From: Limosilactobacillus sp.
Lineage (GTDB): Bacteria > Bacillota > Bacilli > Lactobacillales > Lactobacillaceae
Assembly (NCBI RefSeq): GCF_022482365.1
Contig: NZ_JAKVPE010000001.1
Span: 1,364,001 to 1,428,000, forward strand
Reading direction: 5' to 3'
DNA length: 64,000 nucleotides
Made by a program: the position numbers and the translations under genes. Shown piece by piece: positions 17,574-25,216 of the stretch (its first letter is position 1; the number at the start of each line of letters is the position of its first letter). The notes below the pieces were generated by a model. The model was given only the letters and a program-made list of their open reading frames with translations, did not search any database and was not told the origin of the DNA.

Positions 17574-18847
17574 ATTATAGAATGAAGTTAGCCACCCAGT
17601 TGGTGGTAAATAAAAAACGCCATTCGGCGTGACATCAGGTATCATATTAAGTGAACCAAACCTATATGAAAGGATGTCCGTCAAATGACGCACTTAAATG
17701 ATACCATGTCTACTATTTTATTGACTACTCATAAAAAGAATGCTCATCTTACTAAAGAAGAACGTGTGATGATTGCGACTTTAAAGTCGCAAGGACTTTC
17801 CAATCGCGCAATTGGTCGCCAATTAGGAGTTAATCATCAAACAATTAATAACGAGCTCAACCGTGGTACGGTCCGCCAACTTCGTCGTCAAAAATCTAAT
17901 GGTAAGATTTACGAATATTCTTACTACATCTATAGTTATGAAGCTGGTCAGGCCACATATCTTGAACATCACCGCCATTCTGGTCGTCGTCGCTTATATT
18001 ATTCTTCAAAGCAATTTTTACGATTAGCTGATCAGCTAATGCTTGGTGAGTTTGACGACCACCATTACTCCCCACAAGCGGTTATTTATAAGGCTCGAGA
18101 TTTAATGAATGATGGCACCCTGATCCCAAAGTCGGTTGTAACTTTATATCAATGGATTAATGAGGGTGTGCTTCGTACGTCCAATTTAGACCTCTTTGAA
18201 AAACCTAAACGTAAGCATCATCAAACTCATCCGCAAGCTAAAAGGTGCTTAGGGCCTAATATTGCTCAACGACCTCAAACTGCGGACCAACGGTCCGAAA
18301 TTGGCCATTGGGAACTGGATACAGTTCAGGGACAGAAAAACGGTAATGACAGTGTTGTACTAGTAATGACTGATCGCCTTTCACGAGTTAATATCACGAG
18401 TAAAATTGCTGGTAAAACTGCGCATGCAGTAAATCAGTTCTTTATAAATTTGCGCCAGAAAATGGGCACAGATGCTTACTATCGCATTTTTAAGACAATA
18501 ACCTCTGACAACGGTTCAGAATTTAGTGAGTTAACACAAGTTCACGATCATGTTTTCTATGCTGATCCGTATTCCCCTTGGGAACGTGGATCCAATGAGA
18601 TCAATAACCGGTTTCTCCGCAAGGAGATTACCAAAGGTGAAGCTATAAATAACTATAGTAGTGCTCAGATCATAGCGACTAATGATTGGATGAATCACTA
18701 TCCACGAGCTATGTTTAATGGACATTCGTCAATGGATATCTATCGTAAGGCCTTCTACCAAGAGATATCACAGCTCCATCAACCAATAATCAATTGGTCA
18801 GTATTATTTATTTGAGTCCAGTGGCTAACTTATTCTTGAAATTTAGG
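17569..18847 (+). mobile_element. IS30-family insertion sequence, copy 1 (1279 bp)
   Basis: The ends were set by comparing with the copy at 36848-38126 and by the 14-bp duplications. The element runs from GGTAGATTATAG to AAATTTAGG. Terminal regions form imperfect inverted repeats about 25 bp long that share an AAGTTAGCCAC core. It carries one transposase gene. No difference between the two copies was noticed in the transposase or in the terminal regions compared, which points to recent transposition. Confidence 0.93.
17685..18815 (+). CDS. IS30-family transposase
   Basis: 376 residues. An N-terminal helix-turn-helix region (LTKEERVMIATLKSQGLSNR, then GVNHQTINNELNRG) binds the ends. The DDE catalytic residues are in GHWELDTVQG, ITSDNGSEF and WERGSNEINNRFLRKE, the last with the IS30-type Asn/Arg context. 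The gene is intact, preceded by AAAGGATG, and identical in protein to the second copy, so it is probably active. Confidence 0.95.
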   Translation: MTHLNDTMSTILLTTHKKNAHLTKEERVMIATLKSQGLSNRAIGRQLGVNHQTINNELNRGTVRQLRRQKSNGKIYEYSYYIYSYEAGQATYLEHHRHSGRRRLYYSSKQFLRLADQLMLGEFDDHHYSPQAVIYKARDLMNDGTLIPKSVVTLYQWINEGVLRTSNLDLFEKPKRKHHQTHPQAKRCLGPNIAQRPQTADQRSEIGHWELDTVQGQKNGNDSVVLVMTDRLSRVNITSKIAGKTAHAVNQFFINLRQKMGTDAYYRIFKTITSDNGSEFSELTQVHDHVFYADPYSPWERGSNEINNRFLRKEITKGEAINNYSSAQIIATNDWMNHYPRAMFNGHSSMDIYRKAFYQEISQLHQPIINWSVLFI

Positions 18848-18861
18848 TCCTATAAATGGAT
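18848..18861 (+). repeat. Right 14-bp target-site duplication of IS30 copy 1
   Basis: Exact copy of 17555-17568. Joined to the left flank it rebuilds the native PucR 3' end with TAA as stop codon. Confidence 0.93.
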
Positions 18862-18911
18862 AACGACCAGGTCACCGTAACAGTAAAGTAAAATGGAAGG
18901 AGGTCATTTAA

Positions 18912-19427
18912 TTGAGACGATTTAGAAACATACTAATAACAATCACGATAATAATAACGGAGCTGGTAATCGCCGGACACGGCCAGGCCGCAACCCTGAA
19001 GCAGCCGCGAAGCCAAACCTACCAGGTCACCTACATCAACGCCAACGCCTACCAAACCAAGCACCAGTACGCCCTCTTCAACCGAGCCGGCCGGGTCGCC
19101 TACGTCAACGTCGAGGATTTCGACCAGTCCGGCAACCCGTTCGTCGATAGCAAGGCAACTAAGGAGCAGGCCCGGGCACCCCAGCTCCTGCAACGCTACG
19201 TTTCCTCGGCCACGGCTCTCAACCGGGTGGCGACGCAGCGTGGCTTTCAAGTCCGGGCAAACCATCGGGTGCGGATCCACAACCAGCTGATCACCCAATC
19301 GGCTACCGGCAAGGTCAGTCAAGTCACCAGCACCGGCTTCACCATCACCTACCCAACCAAGTCAAAGGTGCCCTACGCCACCGTCCAATTCAAGCTGGCC
19401 CCAGATAAGTACCAAGTTAAACACTGA
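18912..19427 (+). CDS. Secreted protein of unknown function
   Basis: 171 residues from TTG 18912, chosen because AAGGAGG is 8 bp upstream. The N terminus (RRFRNILITITIIITELVIA then GHGQAA) is a signal peptide with a likely cleavage near GQA-A. The mature part is basic, rich in Gln, Thr and Tyr, without cysteine, and shows YQVTYINANAYQTKHQYALFN and FTITYPTK, suggesting beta strands. I do not recognise a family. It lies directly after the IS30 copy and has its own terminator. Confidence 0.7.
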   Translation: MRRFRNILITITIIITELVIAGHGQAATLKQPRSQTYQVTYINANAYQTKHQYALFNRAGRVAYVNVEDFDQSGNPFVDSKATKEQARAPQLLQRYVSSATALNRVATQRGFQVRANHRVRIHNQLITQSATGKVSQVTSTGFTITYPTKSKVPYATVQFKLAPDKYQVKH

Positions 19428-19431
19428 CGAA

Positions 19432-19470
19432 AACAACCCACGACCACAATCTGTCGTGGGTTGTTTTTTT
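19432..19470. terminator. Intrinsic terminator
   Basis: AACAACCCACGA pairs perfectly with TCGTGGGTTGTT and is followed by a run of T, after the secreted-protein gene. The A-rich left side could also serve the convergent MazG-like gene. Confidence 0.92.
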
Positions 19471-19789
19471 ACTCTAAGTGCCAGCGCTTCTTCAGCTTGT
19501 CCTCGCTGAATTGCAGCAGCTCTTCACCACTGACGCCGTACTTATCAGCCAAGATCAACACCTGGTCGATGATGTCGGCCATTTCCTCGCGGAGGTTGTA
19601 TTCCTTCTCGGCCGTCGTCGCTGCCGCCTCCCCGGGATGGGAACGGCCGATCTCAATCGCGCGGACCGCCCGCGCTAATTCGCCTTCCTCTTCGGTGATA
19701 AAGTTCATCCGCCATTCCGGCGACAGTTCGTACCAGTGCTTGCTGCGGTAAAAGTCGCGCAGCCAGCGCTGGTGATCGTTAATCAGCAT
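19469..19789 (-). CDS. MazG-like nucleotide pyrophosphohydrolase family protein
   Basis: 106 residues. The EEEGELARAVRAIE and REEMADIIDQVLILAD blocks are the two metal-binding helices (ExxE...ExxD) of all-alpha NTP pyrophosphatases. ATG 19789 follows AAAGGAG by 8 bp; a GTG three codons earlier overlaps that site. The family clears non-canonical or excess NTPs; the small size implies dimerisation. It is isolated from the AlaX-like gene by about 40 bp and may be cotranscribed with it. Confidence 0.8.
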   Translation of the reverse strand: MLINDHQRWLRDFYRSKHWYELSPEWRMNFITEEEGELARAVRAIEIGRSHPGEAAATTAEKEYNLREEMADIIDQVLILADKYGVSGEELLQFSEDKLKKRWHLE

Positions 19790-19832
19790 TGCAACCACTC
19801 CTTTGGGCCTATTATACCCCGGGAGCGGGCGA

Positions 19833-20933
19833 TTAATAGGCCTGGATCAGATCCTGAATTGGCAGTGCGGTGGTCCCCGTTACGATCTTGGGCGAACCAC
19901 CCCCGTTGACCTGACCGAGCGCCTGAAACTTTGCCAGGACGTCCCGCGCCTTCCCGGCTGGTGAAATAATCGCAAAGCTAGTTTGCTGATTGAGTTTGGC
20001 AACCAGCAGCTTGTCGGTCTTCACCTGCCGCAGCAGTTGCGGTGCCAGCATCGACATGTCACCGGCGCTGTCAATTTGGACCTGGCTGACCGGTTGATCT
20101 TCCTCTAGAATTTGCTTGAGCTTAAAGGCCAGCAGCTCCTTTTTGAGGACCTTCACCTGCTTTTTAAACTGCTTGTTTTTGGCGGCCAGTTCCTGGATTC
20201 CGGCGGTGACCTGATTTTCCTTCACACTGAGCAATTTGGCCGCCTGCTTCAGCTCCTGGTCATCCTGCTTCAGGCGGTCGTTGGTCACCAGGTTAGTCGT
20301 GATGAAGATCTTGGTCCCGGCCGAAACCCTGGCCGTGCCGAGGATGACAAAGCTCTGGAGCTGGCCGGTGTGATTGACGTGGCAGGTGCCACAGGGTTGG
20401 ATGTTGATATCGCCAAAGTGGACCAGCCGGACCTGCGAATACTTCTGGTAGGCAGGATCGGGGTAGTCACTGCCAGCGACGTAGGTAAACGTGGTAGGGA
20501 TGTCCTGGTGGATGACGTCATTCATCCACGCCTCGACGTCCGCCAACTCCTCTTCACGGACCTGCTTGGCGTCGACGATGTACCATTCGTTGTGCGGGTT
20601 GGCGTTCACCTCAACGATCCTGGCGTCCTTGTCGGCATAGTAGCCGTCGAGGAGGTGAAAGGCACTCTGCACGGTCGTGTTGATCCAGCGCGTCCGGGCA
20701 TCGACCTGCATTTTGATCGGATCATGAAGCTCGCCGGCCACCTTATGATAGAGGGTGTCCCCGTCCCACTTCAGGTCGACTACCGGCAGACCATTGATCG
20801 TCCCGCGATCGGCCAACTGCCCGCCCTTCTCGCCGTAGAAGACGGTCTCGTCAAAGGCGTAGTAGTCGTCTTTTTCGTCTTTGATCTTGGTCGTGCAGGT
20901 TAGCTTTTCGAAATTATCATAGTTCTTGTTCAT
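19833..20933 (-). CDS. Alanyl-tRNA editing protein (AlaX-L like) with an altered zinc motif
   Basis: 366 residues: an editing core with FDETVFYGEKGGQLADRG (residues 27-44), the tRNA_SAD region around PCGTCHVNHTG (180-190), a coiled linker rich in Lys/Gln (230-280) and a DHHA1-like C terminus with NGGGSPK. AlaX enzymes hydrolyse mischarged Ser- or Gly-tRNA(Ala). The first zinc motif, normally HxxxH, reads QSAFH (Gln89, His93); C181 and H185 of the second motif are present. So one ligand seems lost. It lies 2 bp after elaA. Confidence 0.82.
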   Translation of the reverse strand: MNKNYDNFEKLTCTTKIKDEKDDYYAFDETVFYGEKGGQLADRGTINGLPVVDLKWDGDTLYHKVAGELHDPIKMQVDARTRWINTTVQSAFHLLDGYYADKDARIVEVNANPHNEWYIVDAKQVREEELADVEAWMNDVIHQDIPTTFTYVAGSDYPDPAYQKYSQVRLVHFGDINIQPCGTCHVNHTGQLQSFVILGTARVSAGTKIFITTNLVTNDRLKQDDQELKQAAKLLSVKENQVTAGIQELAAKNKQFKKQVKVLKKELLAFKLKQILEEDQPVSQVQIDSAGDMSMLAPQLLRQVKTDKLLVAKLNQQTSFAIISPAGKARDVLAKFQALGQVNGGGSPKIVTGTTALPIQDLIQAY

Positions 20934-20935
20934 TA

Positions 20936-21382
20936 TTAGTCTTCTCCTTTCAAAACCATGTCAAGATGTGGAATATTATCTTCCAAATAGACCGCCGAAA
21001 TCGGCCGAAAGCCAAATGATTCATAGAATTTCTGCAGATAGGCCTGGGCTTGAATCTGGATCGGTTCCCCCGGAAAATGCTCCTGGGCGACCGCAATCGT
21101 TTCCTGGATCAGCCGCCGACCATAATGGTGCTTCCGGTATTGCATCGGCACCAAAACCCGACCAAAGCTGATTTGGCCGTCCGCCCGTTGGTAAATTCGC
21201 GTGTAACCCACCAGTTGCCCCTGGTCGGTTTGCAGCTGAAGATGGAGGGCATGGTAGTCGTCAGCATCGACCTCCTGGTAGGGGCAATGTTGCTCGACCA
21301 CGAAGACCTTAATCCGCTCCTGTACCAACCGGCACCATTCCCGTGCACTCATTTCATCAAGCGTCTTCACTTCAATTTTCAT
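20936..21382 (-). CDS. ElaA-type GNAT acetyltransferase
   Basis: 148 residues with the ElaA N-terminal pattern REWCRLVQERIKVFVVEQHC and the acetyl-CoA loop VLVPMQYRKHHYGRRLIQ, followed by AYLQKFYESFGFRP. These cytoplasmic GNAT enzymes transfer acetyl groups to unknown small molecules or proteins. It is the first gene of a two-gene minus-strand operon with the tRNA-editing protein. AGGAGG precedes the ATG, and a terminator-like hairpin lies in its leader. Confidence 0.85.
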   Translation of the reverse strand: MKIEVKTLDEMSAREWCRLVQERIKVFVVEQHCPYQEVDADDYHALHLQLQTDQGQLVGYTRIYQRADGQISFGRVLVPMQYRKHHYGRRLIQETIAVAQEHFPGEPIQIQAQAYLQKFYESFGFRPISAVYLEDNIPHLDMVLKGED

Positions 21383-21403
21383 CCAAAAAACCTCCTAGTA
21401 CGC

Positions 21404-21465
21404 AAAAAGCACCCAACCCTATTTCTCTTTCGTTCGAAAGCCCTAACGAAATAAGGTTGAGTGCT
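21404..21465 (-). terminator. Terminator-like hairpin in the elaA leader
   Basis: On the minus strand AGCACTCAACC...TATTTC pairs with GAAATAGGGTTGGGTGC and TTTTT follows (21404-21408). An inner CTTTCG/CGAAAG hairpin fits the loop. It lies 130 bp after the upstream NAD(P)-binding gene but only 22 bp before elaA and downstream of a good promoter, so it could act as an attenuator. Confidence 0.65.
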
Positions 21466-21514
21466 ATTATTCCCAGTTCCGGGGAACCAGGTAGCGTATT
21501 TATTTGTTGCTAGT

Positions 21515-21551
21515 AATCTAGCACAATTAAGTATGGATGTAAACGTTTGGA
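21515..21551 (-). promoter_or_regulatory. Promoter of elaA operon with cre-like overlap
   Basis: Read on the minus strand: TTTACA (21543-21538), 17-bp spacer, TAGATT (21520-21515). The -35 is part of TCCAAACGTTTACA, which resembles a CcpA/LacI-type operator with one off-consensus base. The predicted transcript would start near 21508 and run into the hairpin at 21465-21404. Confidence 0.55.
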
Positions 21552-21594
21552 ATCAAATTCTGCTCAATAAACTTTCGCCAATCTACTCTCAATC

Positions 21595-22251
21595 CTAGTA
21601 CCAGGCCGGTTTGTCGCCGTCCGTTCCCGGCTTGTCGACCCCGAAGTCCTTGCGTGCATACGGTGCCGGGTCGTTGATGATCTTGGCCACAAAATTACCG
21701 ATCGACTTCCGTGAAACCTCGGTTCCCTTAAAGGCCTCACCACGCTCCGTGGTCTCGTAGTCGACCTCGTTCTTGTTGGTCAGCCAGGCCGGGCGAATAA
21801 TCGTGTAGTCCAGGTCGGAGGCGGAAATCACGTCCGCGGCCTTGCGGTAAGTGCCGAGGTAGCTGTCCTCCTGACCGCCACCGAGCTCGGCGTTATTCCA
21901 TTCGCCGAACTTGCCGGGTACTTCGTCGTAGATTCCGATCGATGAAATCCAGATCAGCGGCTTTACGCCGTGCTTATCCATCGCCGCCACAATGTTCTTG
22001 GCCTGTTGCTCGATCTCCGGACTGCGCAGGTTAGCATAAACGATGTCGGCTTGGGCAATCGCCGCGTCCAGTTCCGCCGTCTTCAGGGTATCGCCCTTAA
22101 TCACCGTTTCCCGGTCCTTGTCAACGTGTTGAAGGTGCTGCGGGTGCCGGGTGTAAAGCAGCAGATGGTCGTTCCCATTTGTCAGCAAGGCATCAATGGC
22201 ATGCCCGGCAATCTGGCCAGTCGCTCCGAGGATCAATACTTGTTTGGTCAT
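21595..22251 (-). CDS. NAD(P)H-binding oxidoreductase (NmrA/atypical SDR)
   Basis: 218 residues. VLILGATGQIAGHAIDALL is the Rossmann fingerprint, and WISSIGIYDEVPGKFGEWN with DLDYTIIRPAWLTN are hallmarks of NAD(P)H-binding SDR-like proteins. It lacks a clear YxxxK. Likely a quinone or flavin-type reductase, or a redox sensor. It is divergent from an HxlR regulator with operator-like dyads between them, so it is probably the regulator's target. Paralogues lie at 34801-35442 and 60278-60874. Confidence 0.85.
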   Translation of the reverse strand: MTKQVLILGATGQIAGHAIDALLTNGNDHLLLYTRHPQHLQHVDKDRETVIKGDTLKTAELDAAIAQADIVYANLRSPEIEQQAKNIVAAMDKHGVKPLIWISSIGIYDEVPGKFGEWNNAELGGGQEDSYLGTYRKAADVISASDLDYTIIRPAWLTNKNEVDYETTERGEAFKGTEVSRKSIGNFVAKIINDPAPYARKDFGVDKPGTDGDKPAWY

Positions 22252-22314
22252 TTTAATTCCCCCTATTCGATTTCTTACGGTTTCTAGTATAGGCAGTTGT
22301 AAAACTTATTAAAA

Positions 22315-22359
22315 GTAAGCACTTTACGGTAAGATAGTTACCCAGCGGTAAGATTTACC
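22315..22359. promoter_or_regulatory. Three GTAA/TTAC dyads, probable HxlR operator
   Basis: Three inverted repeats follow one another: GTAAgcactTTAC (22315-22327), GGTAAgatagTTACC (22328-22342) and GGTAAgatTTACC (22347-22359). They fill the middle of the divergent intergenic region between the NAD(P)-binding gene and the HxlR gene. A similar GTTAC/GTAAC dyad lies beside another HxlR gene at 39341-39356. Confidence 0.6.
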
Positions 22360-22443
22360 TGGCCTGGGGGTAGTTGACGAAATTAAATTTTTTGACCAAA
22401 GCTTGCTATAATGGACTTAGCATTTCACAAGGAAGGTGAACAG

Positions 22444-22872
22444 ATGATGGAGAAAATGTTCAATACCGGTGCCGACTACGCCCTCTCAATCATCGGCGGC
22501 AAGTGGAAGCCGGTGATTCTCTACCTGCTGGCGGGACATCCGCGACGGACCGGCGAACTGGTCAAGCAGCTCGGCACCTCCTACAAGGTTTTGACCGACC
22601 AGCTACGCGAGCTCGTCGACGCCGGCATCGTGACCCGCAAAAGCTTCAACACCATCCCGCCCCACGTTGAGTATCGGCTGACCGACGAGGGGGAGAACCT
22701 CTACGCCGCCCTGCGCTACCTCAACTACTGGGGCGAACGGCGGGCCGCGGACGAGGATGGCGTCAGGATCATGTGCACCAACCAGATGAAGAAGGTTGGC
22801 GACGACGGCCTCTGCGTCGTCACCAAGCGCCACCTCAACCATTGGAAACAAGAAATCGTCAGCCAAGACTAA
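22444..22872 (+). CDS. HxlR-family transcriptional regulator
   Basis: 142 residues from ATG 22444 behind AAGGAAGGTGA. IIGGKWKPVILYLLAGHPRR, then LGTSYKVLTDQLRELVDAGI and PPHVEYRLTDEG, are the three diagnostic HxlR winged-helix blocks. Two C-terminal cysteines (MCTNQM and GLCVV) could support redox sensing, as in some family members; that is inference. The gene is divergent from the NAD(P)-binding gene and 11 bp ahead of the exonuclease gene. Confidence 0.88.
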   Translation: MMEKMFNTGADYALSIIGGKWKPVILYLLAGHPRRTGELVKQLGTSYKVLTDQLRELVDAGIVTRKSFNTIPPHVEYRLTDEGENLYAALRYLNYWGERRAADEDGVRIMCTNQMKKVGDDGLCVVTKRHLNHWKQEIVSQD

Positions 22873-22883
22873 GGAGTACTTTT

Positions 22884-23708
22884 ATGAAATTAATCAGTTG
22901 GAATATCGATTCACTCAATGCCGCCCTCACCGGAACGTCCGAGCGGGCCGGCGAAACCCGGGCGGTCCTCAAGAAGATTGCGGCTGCCACACCGGACGTC
23001 TTTGCCATCCAGGAAACCAAGCTGCGGACGGACCCGACCAAGAAGCACCGCGAGGCCCTCGCCGAAATTTTTCCCGACTACGAATACGTCTGGCGGTCTT
23101 CGGAGGAGCCAGCCCGGAAGAGTTACGCCGGCACCATGTATCTTTACAAAAAGGACTACCAGCCCAAGGTGACCTACCCGACCATCGGCGCCCCATCGAC
23201 CATGGACCAGGAAGGCCGGATCATCACCCTGGAATTTCCGGACTTCTACGTCACCGAGGTCTACACGCCCAACTCCGGCAACGGATTGAAACGGCTGGCC
23301 GAGCGGCAAATCTGGGACGATAAGTACCGCGAATACCTGACGGGGCTGTCGAAGGACAAGCCGGTCATGGCCAGTGGGGATTTCAACGTCGCCCACGAGC
23401 CGATCGATCTCGCCCATCCAAACAGCAACCACCACTCCGCCGGTTTCACCGATGAGGAGCGGGAACACTTCACCAAGCTGCTGGCGGCCGGCTTCACCGA
23501 CAGTTTCCGCAAGCTCTACCCTGACAAAGCCGGCGCCTACTCCTGGTGGGCCCAGCGCGCCGTCACCAGCAAGCAGAACAACTCCGGCTGGAGGATTGAC
23601 TACTGGCTGGTTAGTGACCGGATCGCCGATAAGATTCAGGAATCCACGATGGTCGACACCGGCAAGCGCCGCGACCACGCCCCGATTGAGCTGAAGATTG
23701 ACCTTTAG
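22884..23708 (+). CDS. exoA: Exodeoxyribonuclease III / AP endonuclease family
   Basis: 274 residues. LISWNIDSLNAAL, AIQETKLRTD (catalytic Glu), MASGDFNVAHEPIDLAHP (Asp and Asn), WRIDYWLVSD and RRDHAPIEL (Asp-His) are the exonuclease III landmarks in order. The enzyme cuts DNA at abasic sites and degrades 3' ends during base-excision repair. AAGGAGT overlaps the stop of the upstream HxlR gene, so the two are probably cotranscribed. Confidence 0.92.
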   Translation: MKLISWNIDSLNAALTGTSERAGETRAVLKKIAAATPDVFAIQETKLRTDPTKKHREALAEIFPDYEYVWRSSEEPARKSYAGTMYLYKKDYQPKVTYPTIGAPSTMDQEGRIITLEFPDFYVTEVYTPNSGNGLKRLAERQIWDDKYREYLTGLSKDKPVMASGDFNVAHEPIDLAHPNSNHHSAGFTDEEREHFTKLLAAGFTDSFRKLYPDKAGAYSWWAQRAVTSKQNNSGWRIDYWLVSDRIADKIQESTMVDTGKRRDHAPIELKIDL

Positions 23709-23763
23709 AAATGTCTATCTAGCTCTTGCTCCCGCCTTAGTTAATTATTAAAATAGGATCATT

Positions 23764-24180
23764 ATGAGATACTCTTACAAATTCAGCGACGCCATCCACC
23801 TCTTGGCCTACCTGGTGGTTCACGAAGGTGGGGACTGCTCCAGTAAGGCAATTGCAGCCAGCATCGAGGTCAATCCCAGCGTGGTCCGCAAGTTGATGGC
23901 CGACCTGCATCACGCCAACATTATTGATACCCAGACGGGAAAAGCGCGCCCCAGCCTGGCCCGGCCGGCCAATGAAATTACCCTCTTCGCCGTCTTTTGC
24001 GCCATCCAGATGGACCACGAGCTGCTGCATGTCGACCCGGCCACCAATCCCCAGGAAAAGGTGGGGCAACGAATCCAGCCCGTTTTGAGCCATTACTACG
24101 CCCAGATCCAGGACGCCGCCACCGCGGAAATGCGGCGAATTACTATCGATGACATCGTTCAGCAAATCAACCACAAATAG
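23764..24180 (+). CDS. Rrf2-family transcriptional regulator
   Basis: 138 residues: YKFSDAIHLLAYLVVHEGG and SSKAIAASIEVNPSVVRKLMADL form the winged helix, with PSLARPANEITL in the wing. The cysteines that bind Fe-S clusters in IscR/NsrR types are absent from the usual loop, so it likely senses something else. It is preceded by a short AT-rich gap after exoA and followed by a terminator and parS. Confidence 0.85.
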   Translation: MRYSYKFSDAIHLLAYLVVHEGGDCSSKAIAASIEVNPSVVRKLMADLHHANIIDTQTGKARPSLARPANEITLFAVFCAIQMDHELLHVDPATNPQEKVGQRIQPVLSHYYAQIQDAATAEMRRITIDDIVQQINHK

Positions 24181-24210
24181 CATCGGATTCTCAAAGGATC
24201 CGGTGCTTTT
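24180..24210 (+). terminator. Intrinsic terminator of the Rrf2 gene
   Basis: GCATCGGA pairs with TCCGGTGC (one G-T pair), followed by TTTT, directly after the stop codon. Confidence 0.75.
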
Positions 24211-24225
24211 GTTTCACGTGGAACA
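24210..24225. promoter_or_regulatory. parS: parS centromere-like site (ParB/Spo0J binding)
   Basis: TGTTTCACGTGGAACA is the exact reverse complement of TGTTCCACGTGAAACA, one of the allowed forms of the conserved bacterial parS 16-mer. It lies in the gap between convergent genes. ParB loads at such sites to organise the origin region. Established knowledge: chromosomal parS sites cluster around oriC; hence this window is inferred to be origin-proximal. Confidence 0.88.
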
Positions 24226-24234
24226 GTTCAATTT

Positions 24235-25215
24235 TTAACAGCCCAACGCAGCCCGGACATCGTCGAGAACCTGCGAAAGATCGCCCTTGATCGCAACCCC
24301 CTTGTCCTCAATTTGTTCGGGTAAAAACTGGTAGTCCCGATTAACCATCACGTCGTAGGCCCCGGGCAGATTATTCGTCAGTGCCCAGAACGGCTCTTGG
24401 ATAAACATCGGGGTCAGGCGGCCGACGCCCAGCTCAAGGAAGAGGACGTGTTTGTCAGGCAGATGGGTCTCAATATCAGCAGAAATCTTCTGGTATTGCT
24501 CCTGATAGCGGCTGCCCTCCAAGAAATTGCCGTAGCCGCGGACCCAGGGAAAGGCCTCGGCACCACAGTGTGGGCACCGCGGAATCATGCTCTCCGGCAG
24601 AACCGTGGTGTCATGCTCATCCAAGTAGTCATACATCTCATCAATTTGGGCGGTCGCGTCCCAAACGTCATCGGTGCACTGCTGGCTGCATTGGAAAAAG
24701 CGGTGATCGCCCTGGATCTGGGCCACTTTTTCCTCGGGAAAGGCCTTGATTGCCTGAGTATCCTGGTTGGTCGTCAAAATAAAGTAATCCTTATCGCGCA
24801 AAAGGGCCTGCAAATCCGCATACGGTTTGCGCACCGGGGCGTGGAGCGTGGTGTGCAAAAAGGTGGCTAGATAGCCCCAAAATTCGCCCCGACTGGACCA
24901 CTGCCGCTGCATTCCCGCAAAGGCGCCACTGATCTGATACTTGTCATAGTAACGCTTGAAGGCCGTCTTAAATGATGGTGTGGCGGCGTAGTAGAAATCA
25001 CCGCCACCGGCCGCCGACAGCCCGGAAGCTCCACCGACAATCACGTGGTCGGCCGCCTTAATTTTTTCGGCAAAGATTTTAATCTGCTGATCATAGGGCA
25101 ACGGCTTTTTCGCTGTCAGTTTGATCGGTGTCTCGCCCTGTGCGTAGACGCCGTAATAGCGGGAATAGTTCATCTGCGTTTGCATCACGAGCTGTTCGTA
25201 CAATGATTGGTTCAT
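24235..25215 (-). CDS. Sirtuin-like (Sir2) protein with zinc module, His replaced by Gln
   Basis: 326 residues. HVIVGGASGLSAAGG is the NAD-binding loop, ILTTNQDTQ corresponds to the sirtuin TxNxD motif, and the catalytic HG position reads IQGD. Two cysteine pairs, CSQQC and CPHCG, form the zinc module, and VLFLELGVGRLTP the last NAD loop. Gln at the catalytic position is a feature described for class M sirtuins, which act as ADP-ribosyltransferases; the macrodomain and GcvH-like partners of that class are not adjacent. The start lies 1 bp after the paralogue's stop, so the two are translationally coupled. Confidence 0.8.
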   Translation of the reverse strand: MNQSLYEQLVMQTQMNYSRYYGVYAQGETPIKLTAKKPLPYDQQIKIFAEKIKAADHVIVGGASGLSAAGGGDFYYAATPSFKTAFKRYYDKYQISGAFAGMQRQWSSRGEFWGYLATFLHTTLHAPVRKPYADLQALLRDKDYFILTTNQDTQAIKAFPEEKVAQIQGDHRFFQCSQQCTDDVWDATAQIDEMYDYLDEHDTTVLPESMIPRCPHCGAEAFPWVRGYGNFLEGSRYQEQYQKISADIETHLPDKHVLFLELGVGRLTPMFIQEPFWALTNNLPGAYDVMVNRDYQFLPEQIEDKGVAIKGDLSQVLDDVRAALGC

Positions 25216-25216
25216 C

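Noticed and set aside
22911-23678. A 255-codon minus-strand frame opposite exoA
   Set aside because: The exonuclease III motifs are on the plus strand; the antisense frame shows no family features.
24180-24240. oriC next to parS
   Set aside because: No dnaA, no cluster of DnaA boxes and no AT-rich unwinding region is seen; only the parS site is supported.
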